Assembly (NCBI RefSeq): GCF_000218545.1
Contig: NC_015671.1
Span: 1,860,001 to 1,924,000 of the forward strand
Direction: 5' to 3'
DNA length: 64,000 nucleotides
From: Cellulomonas gilvus ATCC 13127
Lineage (GTDB): Bacteria > Actinomycetota > Actinomycetes > Actinomycetales > Cellulomonadaceae
Below the pieces are notes generated by a model. It ran no database searches. It was not told where the DNA came from and saw nothing but the letters and a program-made list of their open reading frames with translations. A program made the translations under genes and the position numbers. Positions 40,052-49,333 of the stretch are shown here, one piece after another (the first letter of the stretch is position 1; every line of letters begins with the position of its first letter).

Positions 40052-41031
40052 CAGGAGTCCTCGGCCGTGCGGGCCGCGAGCGGGCCGTACGCCGCCAGCG
40101 CGGCCCGTGCGGTGCGGGCCACGTCCGCCGCGACCGCCGCGGGTCGCACCTCGAGCACGTCGTGCGCCGCCTGGAGCACCAGGTGCCGCAGCCACGCGGG
40201 GCTCACGACGCGCAGGTCGACCTCGAACGAGCCGTCGTCGTGGTTGCGCACGGCCTGCACGGGCGTGGACTCCGCGATCCAGCGCGCGCGGCTCGTCAGG
40301 TGCAGCGTGACGAGCTCGCCGTCGTCGCCGGGCGCGAACTCCCCCGCCCCCGTGGCGCCGTGCTGCTCGGCGGGCTCGTCGAGCACGTGCGCCGCCAGGA
40401 TGCGGTCCACGCGGAAGAGGCGCTCGCCACCCACGGCATGGCACCACCCGAGCAGGTACGAGCGATCCGTGTCCGTGACCAGCCGGATCGGGTCCACGTC
40501 ACGCTCCGAGGCGACGTCGGCCGCGTTGACGTACCTCAGGTGCAGGCGCCGCCCGTCCCGCAGCGCCGCCGCCAGCGCGGCCGCGACCGCCGGCGCCGCG
40601 GCCAGCGTGAGCGTCACGTCGACCGTGCCCGCGGCGTCGCCGACGGCCGCCGTGAGCTTGCCGAGCGCCGAGCGGACCACGGCCGCGCGCTCGTCGTCCA
40701 GCGCACCCGCGAGCCCGGCGTCCAGCGCGCGCAGCGCCGCGACGAGCGCGACCCCCTCACGTGCGCTCAGCCGCAGGGGTCGCGTCATGTTGCGTGACTC
40801 GGTCAGGCGCACCACGCCGCGCTCGTAGGACGAGAAGTCGAAGTCGATGAGGTCGTACGGCAGGTAGCCGGGCGTACCGCTCACCCACAGCGTGTCGATG
40901 TCGGCCATGACCTGGTCGCTGGTCACGCCGAACTGCCGCGCGAGCTCCTCGACGGACGCGTCCTCGTGCCGGTCCAGGAACGCGACCATGCCCAGCAGCC
41001 GCACCACCCGGTCGCTCGCCCGCTCAGCCAC
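40051..41031 (-). CDS. pafC: PafC, WYL-domain transcription factor subunit
   Basis: A 326-residue protein from GTG 41031. The HTH (L-L-G-M-V-A-F-L-D-R, V-E-E-L-A-R-Q-F-G-V-T-S-D-Q-V-M-A-D) is followed by a WYL domain (Y-L-L-G-W-C, R-L-F-R-V-D-R-I) and the WCX region. With PafB it forms the mycobacterial DNA-damage-response activator that works beside LexA. It overlaps pafB by eight bases. No proteasome or pup genes are in this window, although the names derive from that locus. Confidence 0.93.
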   Translation of the reverse strand: MAERASDRVVRLLGMVAFLDRHEDASVEELARQFGVTSDQVMADIDTLWVSGTPGYLPYDLIDFDFSSYERGVVRLTESRNMTRPLRLSAREGVALVAALRALDAGLAGALDDERAAVVRSALGKLTAAVGDAAGTVDVTLTLAAAPAVAAALAAALRDGRRLHLRYVNAADVASERDVDPIRLVTDTDRSYLLGWCHAVGGERLFRVDRILAAHVLDEPAEQHGATGAGEFAPGDDGELVTLHLTSRARWIAESTPVQAVRNHDDGSFEVDLRVVSPAWLRHLVLQAAHDVLEVRPAAVAADVARTARAALAAYGPLAARTAEDS

Positions 41032-42058
41032 GGCGCTCCCCCCGCTCGTCGTCGGGTGCGAGCGCGACCGCCTGCGTGAGCAGCGCGAGCACGTGGTCGC
41101 GCACCTCGGGCGGGTCGAGCACCAGCACCGCGTCGCCGTAGCCCACGAGCTCCTCGGCCAGCTCCCACTCGCTGCGGTAGACGACGTGCACCACGTCGCG
41201 GCCCGCGACGAGCGGCCCCGCGACCGGGTCCGACGCCCAGTCCCGGGCGTCCGGTGGCGCCTCGACCGCACGCACGCGCGTCGCCTCCGCGCGTTCGGGC
41301 AGGAGCGCGAGCGTCGCGATGCGGGACGGTCCGTCGCGCCACGCGGCCATGGCGCGCTCGACCTGCTCGGGTGCGGGCGGGGGGAACGCGCCCGGCTCGC
41401 CGAGCGTGCGCACGCTCCCCTCGATCCGGCTCAGGCGGAACGACCGCGGCGCCGCGCGGTCCTGGTCCCAGCCGATGAGCACCCAGCCGCCGCGCCGCGC
41501 GATCAGCTGCCACGGCTCGACCCGGCGCTGGCGGACCTCGCCGGTGTTCGCCGCGCGGTACGTGATCCGCACCACCTGACGCGCCTGCGCGGCGTCGAGC
41601 AGCGGCGCGAACACCGTCCCGCCCGACCGCACGCGCGGCGCGAGGCCGGTCACGAGCTCGCTGGCGCCCGGGGCCTGACCCACGGCGCGCAGCTTCGTCA
41701 GCGCGCGCGCGGTGTCGCCGCGCATCGTGCGGTCCTGCCAGGTCTGGGCCGCGAGCGTCAGCACGCCCAGCTCGGCCGACGTGAGGTCGATCGCGGGCAG
41801 CGCGTAGGCGTCCAGGTCCACGCGGTAGCCGAAGTCGTCGCCGTGGCCCGCGTTCGTGACGGTCACCAGCGGGATGCCGAGCTCGCGCAACGTGTCCTTG
41901 TCCCGCTCGAACATCCGCTCGAACGCCTCGTCCGACGGCGCGTCGGCGTAGCCGGCGACGGACGTGCGCACCTGCTCCTTGGTCATGCGCCCGTGCGTGT
42001 TGACGAGCGCGATGAGCAGGTTGAGCAGGCGCTCCGCGGGGTCGATCTGCGTGGCCAT
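41024..42058 (-). CDS. pafB: PafB, WYL-domain transcription factor subunit
   Basis: A 344-residue partner of PafC starting at ATG 42058. N-terminal HTH (R-L-L-N-L-L-I-A-L-V-N-T-H-G-R-M-T, A-F-E-R-M-F-E-R-D-K-D-T-L-R-E-L-G) is typical of PafB. The WYL part reads G-G-W-V-L-I-G-W-D-Q-D-R, then S-F-R-L-S-R-I. The heterodimer senses single-stranded DNA and activates the LexA-independent mitomycin response. Divergent from the DUF3866 gene, 34 bases apart. Confidence 0.93.
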   Translation of the reverse strand: MATQIDPAERLLNLLIALVNTHGRMTKEQVRTSVAGYADAPSDEAFERMFERDKDTLRELGIPLVTVTNAGHGDDFGYRVDLDAYALPAIDLTSAELGVLTLAAQTWQDRTMRGDTARALTKLRAVGQAPGASELVTGLAPRVRSGGTVFAPLLDAAQARQVVRITYRAANTGEVRQRRVEPWQLIARRGGWVLIGWDQDRAAPRSFRLSRIEGSVRTLGEPGAFPPPAPEQVERAMAAWRDGPSRIATLALLPERAEATRVRAVEAPPDARDWASDPVAGPLVAGRDVVHVVYRSEWELAEELVGYGDAVLVLDPPEVRDHVLALLTQAVALAPDDERGERRG

Positions 42059-42092
42059 CGGGACCACCGTAGTGGGCCGGTAGCGTGGAGCG

Positions 42093-43238
42093 GTGATCAC
42101 GTGGCGTGCGGGTGTCGTGGAGCAGGTCGGGACGTCGTGGCCGGGGGCGGTCGAGCTCACGGTGGCCCTCGACAACCCGTGGTCGGACCCGTCCCTGCCC
42201 GCGCGCGTCAAGGCCCTGGCCTACCCGCGGCTGGTCGGCGACCTGGCCGTCGGCCGGCGCGTGCTGCTCAACGTCTCGGCGCTGTCCCGCGGCCTCGGCA
42301 CGGGCGGGTACGCACTCGTCGTCGCGCCCGGCGACGGCGTCCCGGCGGACCCGCCGCCCACCGTCGGGCACCTGGTCAAGGCGCGCTACACGCCGCTGCA
42401 GGCCATGGTCCTGGGGGTCGACGACCAGGAGTCGGAGCACCACGACGTGATGCGCGACGCCGACGACCTCGACGGCATGCCCGTGGTCGTCGCCGACCTG
42501 CACTCCGCGCTGCCCGCGATCCTCGTCGGGGCCCGCCTCGAGGCGGCCCGGTCCGGCCGGCCCGTGCCCCGCGTCGTCTACGTCATGACCGACGGCGGCG
42601 CGCTGCCCGCGTGGTTCTCCCGTGCGGCTGCGGGCCTGCGTGCGGCGGGCTGGCTCGACGCCGTGGTGACCGCCGGCCAGGCGTTCGGCGGTGACCTCGA
42701 GGCCGTCTCGGTGCACACCGCCCTGCTGGCGGCACGGCACGTGCTCGACGCCGACCTCGCGGTCGTCGTGCAGGGGCCCGGCAACCTGGGCACCGGGACG
42801 CGGTGGGGCTTCTCCGGCGTCGCGGCGGGCGAGGCCGTCAACGCCGCCGCGGTGCTCGGCGGGCGGCCCGTCGCGTCCCTGCGCGTCTCGGGCGCCGACC
42901 CGCGCGAGCGGCACCTCGGCATCTCGCACCACTCGCTGACCACGTACGGCCGGGTCGCGCTGCTGCCCGCGGACGTCGTCGTCCCGCTGTTCGACCCCGA
43001 CGACGCCGAGCTCACCGCCCTGGGCACGCGCGTGCGCACCCAGGCGGCCGCGCTGGTCGAGCCGCACGGTCGGCACCGCCTCGTCGAGACCCCGGTCGGG
43101 GCCGACGTGCGCACGGCACTCGGGGCGAGCCCCGTGCGGCTGTCGACCATGGGCCGCGGGCTGGACCAGGACGCGGCCGCGTTCCTCACGGCGGCGGCCT
43201 CCGGCATCCACGGCGCGGCGCTGCTCCACGCGCGCTGA
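42093..43238 (+). CDS. DUF3866-family protein
   Basis: A 381-residue protein beginning at GTG 42093 with no ribosome site, close behind GTAGCGT, so a leaderless message is likely. Recurrent features: L-N-V-S-A-L-S-R-G-L-G-T-G-G-Y, Y-V-M-T-D-G-G-A-L-P-A-W-F-S, Q-G-P-G-N-L-G-T-G-T-R-W-G-F-S-G and H-H-S-L-T-T-Y. The pattern matches DUF3866, an actinobacterial family of unknown function with Rossmann-like strand order. Divergent from pafB. Confidence 0.85.
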   Translation: MITWRAGVVEQVGTSWPGAVELTVALDNPWSDPSLPARVKALAYPRLVGDLAVGRRVLLNVSALSRGLGTGGYALVVAPGDGVPADPPPTVGHLVKARYTPLQAMVLGVDDQESEHHDVMRDADDLDGMPVVVADLHSALPAILVGARLEAARSGRPVPRVVYVMTDGGALPAWFSRAAAGLRAAGWLDAVVTAGQAFGGDLEAVSVHTALLAARHVLDADLAVVVQGPGNLGTGTRWGFSGVAAGEAVNAAAVLGGRPVASLRVSGADPRERHLGISHHSLTTYGRVALLPADVVVPLFDPDDAELTALGTRVRTQAAALVEPHGRHRLVETPVGADVRTALGASPVRLSTMGRGLDQDAAAFLTAAASGIHGAALLHAR

Positions 43239-43247
43239 CGCGGCGCG

Positions 43248-43299
43248 GCGGGTCAGTCGGGCGGGTCAGTCGGGCGGATCGGTCGGGCGGGTCAGTCGT
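43248..43299. repeat. 13-bp tandem repeat, 4 copies
   Basis: GCGGGTCAGTCGG is present at 43248-43260, 43261-43273, 43274-43286 (two changes) and 43287-43299 (last base changed). It fills the gap between the convergent DUF3866 and PH-domain genes, and the PH-domain stop codon lies in the last copy, so expansions only move the intergenic end. Confidence 0.9.
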
Positions 43300-43711
43300 C
43301 GGTCGGCGTCCGCGTCCGCTCGGCGTGCAGGGTCGCGAGCCGGCGCGCCTGGACCTGCGCACGCTCGCCGTCCGCGCGCTGCACACCCATGACGGCGAGC
43401 GTGTCGCCGTCGGCCAGGTCCAGCTGCACCCACGGCCGGTCGCCGAACCGGACCGAGACGATCTGCGCCCAGCTGACGCGCGTCGTGACCAGCAGGTTCC
43501 GGACCGTGAGCCCGTCCTCGTCGGGCAGCGCGGCCACCGACGCCTGGCGCCAGCAGAACCACACGACGAGCGCGCCGAGCAGCACGAACCCCGTGCGGTC
43601 CAGGGCCGTGAGGTCCGGCATGAGCACCACCAGCGCCGCGGTCGCGAGCGTGACGAGCGCGATCAGCGCGAACGCCGAGACGCGTGCCAGGTGCGGCCGG
43701 AACGGCTCCAC
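43292..43711 (-). CDS. PH-domain membrane protein
   Basis: A 139-residue protein from GTG 43711, eight bases after the hisG stop. Two transmembrane helices (~13-34 and 40-55) are followed by a bacterial PH-like strand set (G-L-T-V-R-N-L-L-V-T-T-R-V-S-W-A-Q-I-V-S-V-R-F) typical of the small PH proteins located behind hisG in actinobacteria. Role unknown. Its C-terminus runs into the 13-bp repeat array. Confidence 0.85.
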   Translation of the reverse strand: MEPFRPHLARVSAFALIALVTLATAALVVLMPDLTALDRTGFVLLGALVVWFCWRQASVAALPDEDGLTVRNLLVTTRVSWAQIVSVRFGDRPWVQLDLADGDTLAVMGVQRADGERAQVQARRLATLHAERTRTPTDD

Positions 43712-43719
43712 GGCAGGAC

Positions 43720-44568
43720 CTACAGCCGGCACGCGTGGATCGAGGTGACGAGGATCGCGCGGGCGCCCAGGTCGTAGAGCTGGTCCATCACGCGGTTGGT
43801 CTCGTCACGGCGCACCATGGCCCGCACGGCGGCCCAGTCGCGGTTGTGCAGGGGCGACACGGTGGGCGACTCCAGACCAGGCGTCACGGCCACCGCGGCG
43901 TCGACCAGCGACAGCGGCACGTCGTAGTCCATCAGCACGTACTGCCGGGCCGTGAGCACGCCCTGCAGGCGGCGGGTCAGCACCTCGAGGCCGGCGGGTG
44001 CCGCGACGTCCGCGCGCCGCGCGAGCACCGCCTCCGAGCGCAGCAGCGGCTCGCCGAAGATCTCGAGGCCCGCGGCCCGCAGCGTCGAACCGGTCTCGAC
44101 GACGTCCGCGATCACGTCGGCGACGCCCAGCCGGATCGCGGTCTCGACCGCGCCGTCGAGGCGCACCACCGCGCTCGGCGTCACGCCGCGCTCGGCCAGC
44201 GACCGACGCACCAGCACGGGGTACGACGTCGCGACGCGCTGCCCCTCGATCTGGGCGATGTCCGTCATGGCGCCTGCGGTCGTCGCGAACCGGAACGTGG
44301 ACCGCGCGAAGCCCAGCGGCAGGTGCTCGACCGCCGCCGACTCCGAGTCCAGCAGCAGGTCGCGGCCCGTGATTCCGACGTCCACGGTGCCCGCGCCGAC
44401 GTACACCGCGATGTCCCGCGGCCGCAGGAAGAAGAACTCGACGTCGTTGTCCGGGTCCGGCAGGACCAGCTCACGGGAGTCGCGGCGCTGGCGGTAGCCC
44501 GCCTCGCGCAGCATCTCGGCGGCGGGCTCGGACAGTGAGCCCTTGTTGGGGACGGCGATGCGCAGCAC
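43720..44568 (-). CDS. hisG: ATP phosphoribosyltransferase (long form)
   Basis: A 282-residue enzyme catalysing the first step of histidine synthesis (ATP plus PRPP to phosphoribosyl-ATP). N-terminal [12 protein letters not shown], the P-loop-like [18 protein letters not shown], and a C-terminal ACT-like regulatory domain ([11 protein letters not shown]) mark the long, histidine-inhibited HisG. GTG start at 44568. Follows hisE after 45 bases. Confidence 0.95.
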   Translation of the reverse strand: MLRIAVPNKGSLSEPAAEMLREAGYRQRRDSRELVLPDPDNDVEFFFLRPRDIAVYVGAGTVDVGITGRDLLLDSESAAVEHLPLGFARSTFRFATTAGAMTDIAQIEGQRVATSYPVLVRRSLAERGVTPSAVVRLDGAVETAIRLGVADVIADVVETGSTLRAAGLEIFGEPLLRSEAVLARRADVAAPAGLEVLTRRLQGVLTARQYVLMDYDVPLSLVDAAVAVTPGLESPTVSPLHNRDWAAVRAMVRRDETNRVMDQLYDLGARAILVTSIHACRL

Positions 44569-44613
44569 GGGGGATCCTTCGACCGGCGTTCGTGGGGCAG
44601 GGCGGGGCAGGGC

Positions 44614-44877
44614 TCAGAGGTGGGCGTACACGTCGTCGAGCGTGAGCCCGCGCGCGAGCATGAGCACCTGCAGGTGGTAGAGCAGCTGCGAGATCTCCTC
44701 GGCGGTGCGCTCGTCCGACTCGTGCTCGGCCGCCATCCAGACCTCGGCGGCCTCCTCGACGACCTTCTTGCCGATGGCGTGCACGCCCGCGTCCAGCTCG
44801 GCGACGGTGCCGGACCCCGCGGGGCGCGTCACCGCCTTGGCGGACAGCTCGGCGAACAGCGCATCAAACGTCTTCAC
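44614..44877 (-). CDS. hisE: Phosphoribosyl-ATP pyrophosphatase
   Basis: An 87-residue MazG-fold enzyme hydrolysing phosphoribosyl-ATP in the second histidine step. The start [11 protein letters not shown] and motif [14 protein letters not shown], then [10 protein letters not shown], are diagnostic. GTG 44877 gives the usual family length; a TTG nine bases upstream is possible. A TAGTCT element just upstream suggests a leaderless transcript. The start overlaps the transporter gene end by 14 bases. Confidence 0.93.
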   Translation of the reverse strand: MKTFDALFAELSAKAVTRPAGSGTVAELDAGVHAIGKKVVEEAAEVWMAAEHESDERTAEEISQLLYHLQVLMLARGLTLDDVYAHL

Positions 44878-45619
44878 GTCGGCCAAGACTAGACGGTGCC
44901 CCCACCGGTGACGGCCGCGGCCCGGTCGCTGGGACGGCCGCGGCCCCGGCGGCGGCGAGCTCCGCGACCCGCAGCCGCCACCACGTGACGAAGCCGTAGG
45001 CCACGAACGCCGCGTAGACCAGGTAGAGCACGGCCGACGGGTAGTACCCGGCCGACAGCAGCAGCGGCACGCCGACCACGTCGACCGCGATCCAGATCAG
45101 CCAGAACTCGATCCAGCCGCGCGCCATGCCGTACGTCGCGAGCAACGACCCCGTGAAGATCCACGCGTCGGCCCACGGACCCCAGGACCCGAGCCGGTCG
45201 AAGACCCACGCGAAGCCCACGGTGCCGACGACCGCCGTCGTCGCGATGAGGACCCAGCCCGAGCGGCCCGCCCAGCGCGGCTGCACCGCGGGCGCGTCCG
45301 CGATCCCGGCCTCGCGCCCGGCGCGCCGCGTCTGCCGCCAGCGCATCCAGCCGTACACCGACACCACCACGAAGAACACCTGCCGGCCCGCCTGCCCGTA
45401 CAGGTCGCGGTGCTGAGGCGTGTCGAACACCGCGCCCAGGAAGACGGTGAACAGCAGCACGTTCCCGACGATCCCCACGGGCCACGCCCACACGCGCCGG
45501 CGCAGCCCACCGACCGCGGACGCCAGGCCGAACACGTTGCCGACGATCTCGCGCCACAGGATCTCGTGGCCGCCGATCGTCAGGCTCGCGTCGAACAGCC
45601 ATGCCAGCGGACCGGTCAC
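44864..45619 (-). CDS. ribM: PnuC-family transporter, probably riboflavin-specific (PnuX/RibM type)
   Basis: A 251-residue seven-helix transporter of the PnuC family. Motifs: [47 protein letters not shown]. PnuC proteins import vitamins by facilitated diffusion. Its GTG overlaps the ribH stop (GTGA) and it lies behind the FMN-riboswitch rib genes, the known setting of actinobacterial RibM/PnuX. This makes riboflavin the likely substrate instead of nicotinamide riboside; assignment is by context. Confidence 0.8.
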   Translation of the reverse strand: MTGPLAWLFDASLTIGGHEILWREIVGNVFGLASAVGGLRRRVWAWPVGIVGNVLLFTVFLGAVFDTPQHRDLYGQAGRQVFFVVVSVYGWMRWRQTRRAGREAGIADAPAVQPRWAGRSGWVLIATTAVVGTVGFAWVFDRLGSWGPWADAWIFTGSLLATYGMARGWIEFWLIWIAVDVVGVPLLLSAGYYPSAVLYLVYAAFVAYGFVTWWRLRVAELAAAGAAAVPATGPRPSPVGAPSSLGRREDV

Positions 45620-46092
45620 GCGCCCACCAGCGGCCGCAGCGCGACGACGGTGGCGACCGCGGCCTGCGCGGCCTCGTAGCCCTTGTCCTCGACCGAGTCG
45701 GGCAGGCCTGCGCGGTCGAGCGCCTGCTGCTCGCCGTCGCACGTGAGCACGCCGAAGCCCACCGGGACGCCCGTGCTCACCGCCACGTCGGTGAGCCCCA
45801 GCGTCGCGCCCGAGCACACGTACTCGAAGTGCGGCGTCGCCCCACGGATCACGACGCCGAGCGCGACGACCGCGTCCACGCCCGTGCGCGCCGCGACGGC
45901 CGCCGCGACCGGCAGCTCGAACGCCCCCGGCACGCGGATCTCCGTGACGTCCTCGACACCCGCGTCGGCCAGCGCGCGGCGCGCGCCGTCGAGCAGGCCG
46001 TCCATGACGACCTGGTGCCACGAGGACGCGATGACGACGACCCGCAGGCCGGTCCCGTCGACGGTCAGGTCAGGTGCTCCGGCGCCGCTCAT
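45616..46092 (-). CDS. ribH: 6,7-dimethyl-8-ribityllumazine synthase
   Basis: A 158-residue lumazine synthase that condenses 5-amino-6-ribitylamino-uracil with dihydroxybutanone phosphate. Motifs [32 protein letters not shown] (catalytic His) and [12 protein letters not shown] are all present. Overlaps ribBA by four bases (ATGA). Forms a 60-mer or pentamer in relatives. Confidence 0.96.
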   Translation of the reverse strand: MSGAGAPDLTVDGTGLRVVVIASSWHQVVMDGLLDGARRALADAGVEDVTEIRVPGAFELPVAAAVAARTGVDAVVALGVVIRGATPHFEYVCSGATLGLTDVAVSTGVPVGFGVLTCDGEQQALDRAGLPDSVEDKGYEAAQAAVATVVALRPLVGA

Positions 46093-47366
46093 GCGCTCTC
46101 CTCCACGGTGGTGGTCGTGATCGTGACTGTCAGGTCGTGGCCCATGGACCGGGCCTTCGTCGTCAGGTAGGCCTCGTTGTGCGGCGTGCGCCCCACCTCG
46201 ATGCGGCGGACCTCGGCCACGTCGATGCCGTGCGCCCGCAGGCCCGCGGCCTTCGCCGGGTTGTTGGTGAGCAGGCGCACGCGCCGGGCACCCAGGTCGG
46301 CGAGCATCGCGGCAGCGGCGCCGTACTCACGGCGGTCGGCGGGCCACCCCAGGTCGAGGTTCGCCTCGACGGTGTCACGGCCCGCGTCCTGCAGCGCGTA
46401 CGCGGCGACCTTCGCGAGCAGCCCGATGCCCCGGCCCTCGTGCCCGCGCAGGTACACCACCGCGCCGCCCTCGAGCGCGGCCAGCCGCAGCGCCTCGTCC
46501 AGCTGCGGGCCGCAGTCGCAGCGTGCCGAGCCGAACGCGTCGCCCGTGAGGCACTCCGAGTGCACGCGGACCAGCGGTTCGGGTGCGAGCCCGCCCGCCG
46601 CGACCAGCGCCACGTGCTCGTCGCCCGTGCGCAGGTCGCGGTAGCCGTGCAGGCGGAAGTCGCCGTGCCGCGTGGGCAGCCACGCGGTGTCGGTCGCGTG
46701 CACGCGACGCGCGACGGGCGCCGCGGCCGGGTCGGCCACCACGTCGTCACCGTGCGCGCGCCGCCAGGCGATCAGGTCCTCGATCGTCAGGAGCACCAGA
46801 CCCTCGGCGCGGGCGAGCGCCGCCGCCTGCGGCAGCCGCGTCATCGTGCCCGCGTCGTCCACCAGCTCGGCGATCGCGCCCACGGGCTCGAGCCCGGCCA
46901 GCCGGCACAGGTCCACCGCGGCCTCGGTGTGCCCCGCGCGGTGCAGCACGCCGCCCGGCACCGCGCGCAGCGGCAGCACGTGACCGGGGCGGATGAGGTC
47001 GCCCCGACCGCTCGCCGGGTCGGCGAGCACCCGCAACGTGCGCGCCCGGTCGGCCGCGGAGATGCCGGTGGTCACGCCCGTCGCGGCGTCCACCGTCACC
47101 GTGTACGCGGTGCGCCGCGGGTCCTGGCTGTGCGGCACCATGAGCGGCAGGTCGAGCGCGTCGGCCCGCGCGGCGGGCATGGGCGCGCACAGGTAGCCCG
47201 ACGAGTGCCGGATGGTCCAGGCGACCCACTCCGGCGTCGCGGACTGCGCCGCGAGGATGACGTCGGCCTCGTTCTCCCGGTCCGGCGAGTCGGCGACCAG
47301 CACGGGCCGGCCCGCGCGCAGCGCCTCGAGCGCCTCCTCGACCGTCCCGGTCACGACGTCCGTCAC
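46089..47366 (-). CDS. ribBA: Bifunctional DHBP synthase/GTP cyclohydrolase II
   Basis: A 425-residue fusion. RibB half: [22 protein letters not shown] and G-H-V-L-P-L-R. RibA half: [21 protein letters not shown] (three zinc Cys) and H-E-G-R-G-I-G-L. It supplies both riboflavin precursors from ribulose 5-phosphate and GTP. GTG start overlaps the ribE stop. All motifs intact. Confidence 0.96.
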   Translation of the reverse strand: MTDVVTGTVEEALEALRAGRPVLVADSPDRENEADVILAAQSATPEWVAWTIRHSSGYLCAPMPAARADALDLPLMVPHSQDPRRTAYTVTVDAATGVTTGISAADRARTLRVLADPASGRGDLIRPGHVLPLRAVPGGVLHRAGHTEAAVDLCRLAGLEPVGAIAELVDDAGTMTRLPQAAALARAEGLVLLTIEDLIAWRRAHGDDVVADPAAAPVARRVHATDTAWLPTRHGDFRLHGYRDLRTGDEHVALVAAGGLAPEPLVRVHSECLTGDAFGSARCDCGPQLDEALRLAALEGGAVVYLRGHEGRGIGLLAKVAAYALQDAGRDTVEANLDLGWPADRREYGAAAAMLADLGARRVRLLTNNPAKAAGLRAHGIDVAEVRRIEVGRTPHNEAYLTTKARSMGHDLTVTITTTTVEESA

Positions 47367-47962
47367 CGCGCCACCGCCCCGAGCAGCCGCTCCGCGTACT
47401 TGGCCAGCACGTCCACCTCCAGGTTCACCGCGTCGCCGACGACGAGGCCGCCGAGCGTCGTGTGCGCGAGCGTCGTCGGGATGAGCGAGACGCCGAACGC
47501 GTCGTCGCTCACGTGCGTCACCGTGAGCGACACGCCCGAGACGGCGATCGCGCCCTTCTCGGCGACGTACCGCGCGAGCGTGGCCGGCAGGCCGATCTCG
47601 ACCTCGTCCCAGCGCTCCCCCGGCGTGCGCCGCAGGATCGTCCCCACGCCGTCGACGTGCCCCTGCACAACGTGCCCGCCGTACCGGCCACCCACGGCCA
47701 GCGCACGTTCGAGGTTGACCGGGACCCCGGCCCGCAACGCGCCCAGGGCCGTCCGGCGCAGCGACTCGGGCATCACGTCGGCCGCGAACGTCCCGTCGCC
47801 CGGCAGCTCGGCCACCGTGAGGCACACGCCGTCCACCGCGATCGAGTCGCCCAGGTGCGCGTCGGAGGTGACGAGCGGACCGCGCACGCGCACACGCGCG
47901 TCCAGGCCGCGGTCCTCGACGGCCACGACCGACCCCAGCTCCTCGACGATCCCGGTGAACAT
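47363..47962 (-). CDS. ribE: Riboflavin synthase alpha chain
   Basis: A 199-residue protein made of two repeated lumazine-binding barrels; M-F-T-G-I-V-E-E-L-G opens the first, and the second begins around V-Q-G-H-V-D-G-V-G. It dismutates two lumazines to riboflavin. S-L-T-V and V-N-L-E repeat pairs confirm duplication. ATG shares one base with the ribD stop. Confidence 0.96.
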   Translation of the reverse strand: MFTGIVEELGSVVAVEDRGLDARVRVRGPLVTSDAHLGDSIAVDGVCLTVAELPGDGTFAADVMPESLRRTALGALRAGVPVNLERALAVGGRYGGHVVQGHVDGVGTILRRTPGERWDEVEIGLPATLARYVAEKGAIAVSGVSLTVTHVSDDAFGVSLIPTTLAHTTLGGLVVGDAVNLEVDVLAKYAERLLGAVAR

Positions 47963-49020
47963 CAGGCCTCCCGCACGGGTGTGGCGACGACGAGGACGTC
48001 GGGCCCGAGCGGCAGCACGCTCACGGGCTCGAGCCGCACGGCGTCGGCGATGGTGGTGACGCCCAGGTCGGCCACCGCGGCCGGACCCGAGCCGAGCAGC
48101 ACGGGTGCGACGTACGCGTGCACCTCGTCGACCAGTCCCGCCCGCAGGAACGCCGCCGCGAGCGTCGCGCCGCCCTCGACCAGCGCATGCCGCACGCCGC
48201 GGGCCTCGAGCGCGGCGAGGACCTGCGCCGGGTCGTGCGTCCGGACGGTCACCAGCTCACCGCCCGGCCCGCGCAGGCGCGCGTCCGGGGGCACGTCACG
48301 GTGCCCGACGACCACCCGCAGCGGCTGGTGACCGGCGAGGTCACCGGCCGCGGTGCGGGCCGTCAGCGACGGGTCGTCACGCAGCGCGGTGCCCGTGCCG
48401 ACCACGATCGCGTCGACCTCGGCGCGCAGCTCGTGCGCGTGCCGGCGCGCGACCGGGGACGTGATCCACCGGCTGCTGCCGTCCGCCGCCGCGACGCGGC
48501 CGTCGAGCGTCGTGGCGGTCTTGAGCGTGACGAACGGCCGGCCGCGGCGGACCGCGGGCAGCCATGCGCCCAGCACCGCGCGGCCCTCGTCCGCCAGCAC
48601 GTCCGTGACGACCGGCACACCCGCGGCGCGCAGCACGTCCGCACCGCCCGCCGCGCCCGGGTTCGGGTCCGCCACCGCGATCACGACGCGGGCCACGCCG
48701 GCGTCGAGCAGCGCACGGGCGCACGGCCCGGTCCGGCCGGTGTGCGCGCACGGCTCGAGCGTCACCACCGCGGTCGCGCCGCGCACCTCGTGCCCGCGCG
48801 CGCGTGCGTCCGCCAGCGCGACGACCTCGGCGTGCGCGGTGCCCGCCCCGGCGTGCCAACCCTCGCCGATCGTCGTGCCGTCGCGCAGCAGCACGCACCC
48901 GACGCGCGGGTTGGGGTCGACAGCCGGTCCGCGCGCCGCCAGGTGGAGCGCACGACGCATCGCGTCGAGCTCGTCGTCACGCACGTGCGGCGCGACGGCG
49001 CCGTTCGTCGTGCTGGTCAC
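47962..49020 (-). CDS. ribD: Bifunctional deaminase/reductase RibD
   Basis: A 352-residue enzyme. The N-terminal deaminase has H-A-E (T-A-H-A-E-V) and P-C-A-H-T-G-R-T-G-P-C zinc ligands. The C-terminal reductase has L-K-T-A-T-T-L-D-G-R and L-V-E-G-G-A-T-L-A. It performs steps 2 and 3 of riboflavin synthesis. GTG 49020 is preferred because GGGAGG ends six bases upstream; GTG 49026 would overlap that site. First gene behind the FMN riboswitch. Confidence 0.95.
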   Translation of the reverse strand: MTSTTNGAVAPHVRDDELDAMRRALHLAARGPAVDPNPRVGCVLLRDGTTIGEGWHAGAGTAHAEVVALADARARGHEVRGATAVVTLEPCAHTGRTGPCARALLDAGVARVVIAVADPNPGAAGGADVLRAAGVPVVTDVLADEGRAVLGAWLPAVRRGRPFVTLKTATTLDGRVAAADGSSRWITSPVARRHAHELRAEVDAIVVGTGTALRDDPSLTARTAAGDLAGHQPLRVVVGHRDVPPDARLRGPGGELVTVRTHDPAQVLAALEARGVRHALVEGGATLAAAFLRAGLVDEVHAYVAPVLLGSGPAAVADLGVTTIADAVRLEPVSVLPLGPDVLVVATPVREA

Positions 49021-49024
49021 GTCC

Positions 49025-49054
49025 ACCTCCCGGCCCACGACGGGCTCCGGGGGT
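49025..49054 (-). promoter_or_regulatory. Possible ribosome-site-sequestering hairpin before ribD
   Basis: On the minus strand, CCCCCGG followed by AGCCC-GTCGT-GGGC and CCGGGAGG can fold so that the ribD ribosome site (GGGAGG) is paired, with one mismatch and a bulge. A separate perfect hairpin (CGCACCC-GGT-GGGTGCG, 49084-49100) lies between it and the riboswitch. This suggests translational control on FMN binding. Confidence 0.45.
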
Positions 49055-49104
49055 GCGCGGGACGACACCACGCGTCAACGGCCCGCACCCACCGGGTGCG
49101 CGCC

Positions 49105-49250
49105 GCCACGTACTTCCTCCCATCCGGACTTTCACCGTCGGTCCTGGAGTTCCACCAGGTCAACCGCGTGGCCGACGATCTCTCGTCGGCCGCACGGGTC
49201 GCGGACTGTCACCGCCGGCTCGGACTTTCACCGACCCCGGAGCACGTGTA
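49105..49250 (-). promoter_or_regulatory. FMN riboswitch (RFN element)
   Basis: Transcribed leftward toward ribD. Conserved RFN pieces are easily read on the minus strand: GGGTCGGTGAAAGTCCGA, GCCGGCGGTGACAGTCCGCG, GGTTGACCTGGTGGAACTCC, and GACGGTGAAAGTCCGGATGG, then GGAGGAAGTACG. Short complementary ends (CACGT/ACGTG) can form P1. It binds FMN and should lower rib operon expression. Confidence 0.96.
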
Positions 49251-49333
49251 CTCGGACCTCGACGAACGCCGCGATCCGCTTCCGATGATGCCACACCCGC
49301 GCGCACGATCGGCCGGCAGGTCCGGCCGCGGCG

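Noticed and set aside
43248..43299. CRISPR-like array
   Set aside because: Units are contiguous 13-mers without spacers and no cas genes are present; it is a simple tandem repeat.
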